A stretch of DNA of 64,000 nt, from positions 1 through 64,000 of the forward strand of contig CAMPOT010000001.1 of assembly GCA_946892665.1 (NCBI GenBank). Reading direction: 5' to 3'. The notes beneath the pieces are model-generated. The model worked only from the letters and a program-made list of their open reading frames with translations. It searched no databases and was not told where the DNA came from. Both the position numbers and the translations under genes were made by a program. The stretch is from Chryseobacterium sp. Marseille-Q5410. Its GTDB lineage: Bacteria; Bacteroidota; Bacteroidia; Flavobacteriales; Weeksellaceae. Below are positions 63,275-64,000 of the stretch, one piece after another. Numbering within the stretch: position 1 is the first letter of the stretch; every line of letters starts with the position of its first letter.

Positions 63275-64000
63275 ATGAAAGTCTCCATCCTCATTGCTAA
63301 TTATAACAACGGAAAATTTTTCCGAGATTGCTATGAATCTGTCATTGCGCAAACATACACCAATTGGGAGGCTGTAATTCTGGACGATGGTTCCACAGAT
63401 GATTCAGTAGAAATAATAAAAGCTGTTATCTCAGGCGATCAACGCTTCCGCATTTACCAACACCCGCAAAATGAAGGCGTAGGCGTGATAAAGGCAAAAC
63501 TTATCGAACTTGCCGAAGGCGAGATTTGCTGTTTCGTGGATCCAGATGATGCGATTACACCTACCGCCATACAGAAACATGTGGATAAGTTGATGGCTGA
63601 TAAGAATGTAGTACTCACCCATTCTCGGTTAATGAAATGCGACCATAACCTAAAACCACTCTCTGCATTTAAATCCGCCATGCAGGTTCCAAACGGCGAT
63701 CTTACATTTTTTAACTGTCCGGTGCAGATTGCGCCACTAGTTTGTTTTAGGAAACAGGTTTACCTTACAACGGACAAAATAAATCCAAGATTCAGGATTG
63801 CCGAGGACCAGGATCTTTACTTTAAAATGTACGAAAAAGGCCGAGTAAAATTTGTAGATTCAACAGATTATCTTTACCGTGGCCATGCTGGTGGAATTTC
63901 CCAAAACGACAATAAACAAAAGTCCTACGCATATTTTGCCGAGTGTATTTATGAGGCTATGAAACGACGCAAACGGAAAAGCATTAACGGTAAACCGATC
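63275..64000 (+). CDS. Family 2 glycosyltransferase, cut by the window end
   Basis: At least 242 codons are open from ATG 63275 to the last base; the C-terminus is outside the window. The protein starts KVSILIANYNNGKFFRDCY and has VILDDGSTDDSVEII near residue 40. It then has GVGVIKAKLIELAEGEICCF, the metal motif FVDPDDAITP near 95 and RIAEDQDLYFKMYEKG near 190, all GT2 features. The aspartate motif reads DPDD rather than the more common DADD. The glycan locus therefore continues to the right. Confidence 0.88.
   Translation, partial: MKVSILIANYNNGKFFRDCYESVIAQTYTNWEAVILDDGSTDDSVEIIKAVISGDQRFRIYQHPQNEGVGVIKAKLIELAEGEICCFVDPDDAITPTAIQKHVDKLMADKNVVLTHSRLMKCDHNLKPLSAFKSAMQVPNGDLTFFNCPVQIAPLVCFRKQVYLTTDKINPRFRIAEDQDLYFKMYEKGRVKFVDSTDYLYRGHAGGISQNDNKQKSYAYFAECIYEAMKRRKRKSINGKPI

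Overview
The window is AT-rich bacterial chromosome from the phylum Bacteroidota, most likely class Flavobacteriia and close to Chryseobacterium/Kaistella (Weeksellaceae). This rests on two SusC/SusD pairs, a BshC enzyme, a GYDIA-type GHMP kinase, lipoproteins with short lipoboxes, and recurring promoters of the Bacteroidota type (TTTG, about 19 bases, TAnnTTTG). Genus-level placement is inference from protein flavour only. Gene starts rarely show a Shine-Dalgarno site, and some genes use TTG or GTG.

Layout. 0.2-6.1 kb, minus strand: a periplasmic TPR protein, a PstS-like lipoprotein with a small membrane protein, and an exbB-exbD-exbD-tonB operon that powers outer-membrane transport. 6.4-22 kb: housekeeping genes on both strands (leuS, a small glycosyltransferase operon, waaA, an NlpC/P60 hydrolase, an O-methyltransferase, an OmpA-family lipoprotein, tilS, dsbD, two lipoproteins, a PspC-like protein, a GNAT protein, a SIMPL protein and a carboxypeptidase-regulatory-like protein). 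22.17-22.57 kb: tmRNA (ssrA) with tag GDQEFALAA, followed by a strong terminator and a 21-base repeat. 23-32 kb, minus strand: pckA, a GHMP kinase with fabD, a LysM/periplasmic-binding fusion, bshC and a beta-barrel porin. 32.2-41.6 kb: two susC-susD pairs whose promoters carry the same inverted repeat at the same distance from the start codon, with a decayed third susD between them. 41.9-46.6 kb: the rimP-nusA-infB operon.

From 46.7 kb to the right edge, nearly everything is on the plus strand and forms a surface-polysaccharide locus: a polytopic membrane protein, an ABC-2 exporter (Wzm/Wzt type, Wzt with an extra C-terminal domain), three SAM methyltransferases, an AsnB-type amidotransferase and eleven glycosyltransferases, the last one cut by the window end. 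Genes from 50.7 to 57.6 kb are tightly packed, often sharing ATGA stop/start overlaps, so they are probably one long transcript. Several glycosyltransferases are recent paralogues. No Wzx flippase, Wzy polymerase, initiating sugar-phosphate transferase or nucleotide-sugar gene is recognisable here, which fits ABC-transporter-dependent export of a glycan finished in the cytoplasm.

The best candidates for something undescribed are the shared SusC operator and the glycan locus, in particular a possible methyl-cap/Wzt recognition pair. Both are inferences. No entirely novel defence or mobile system was found.
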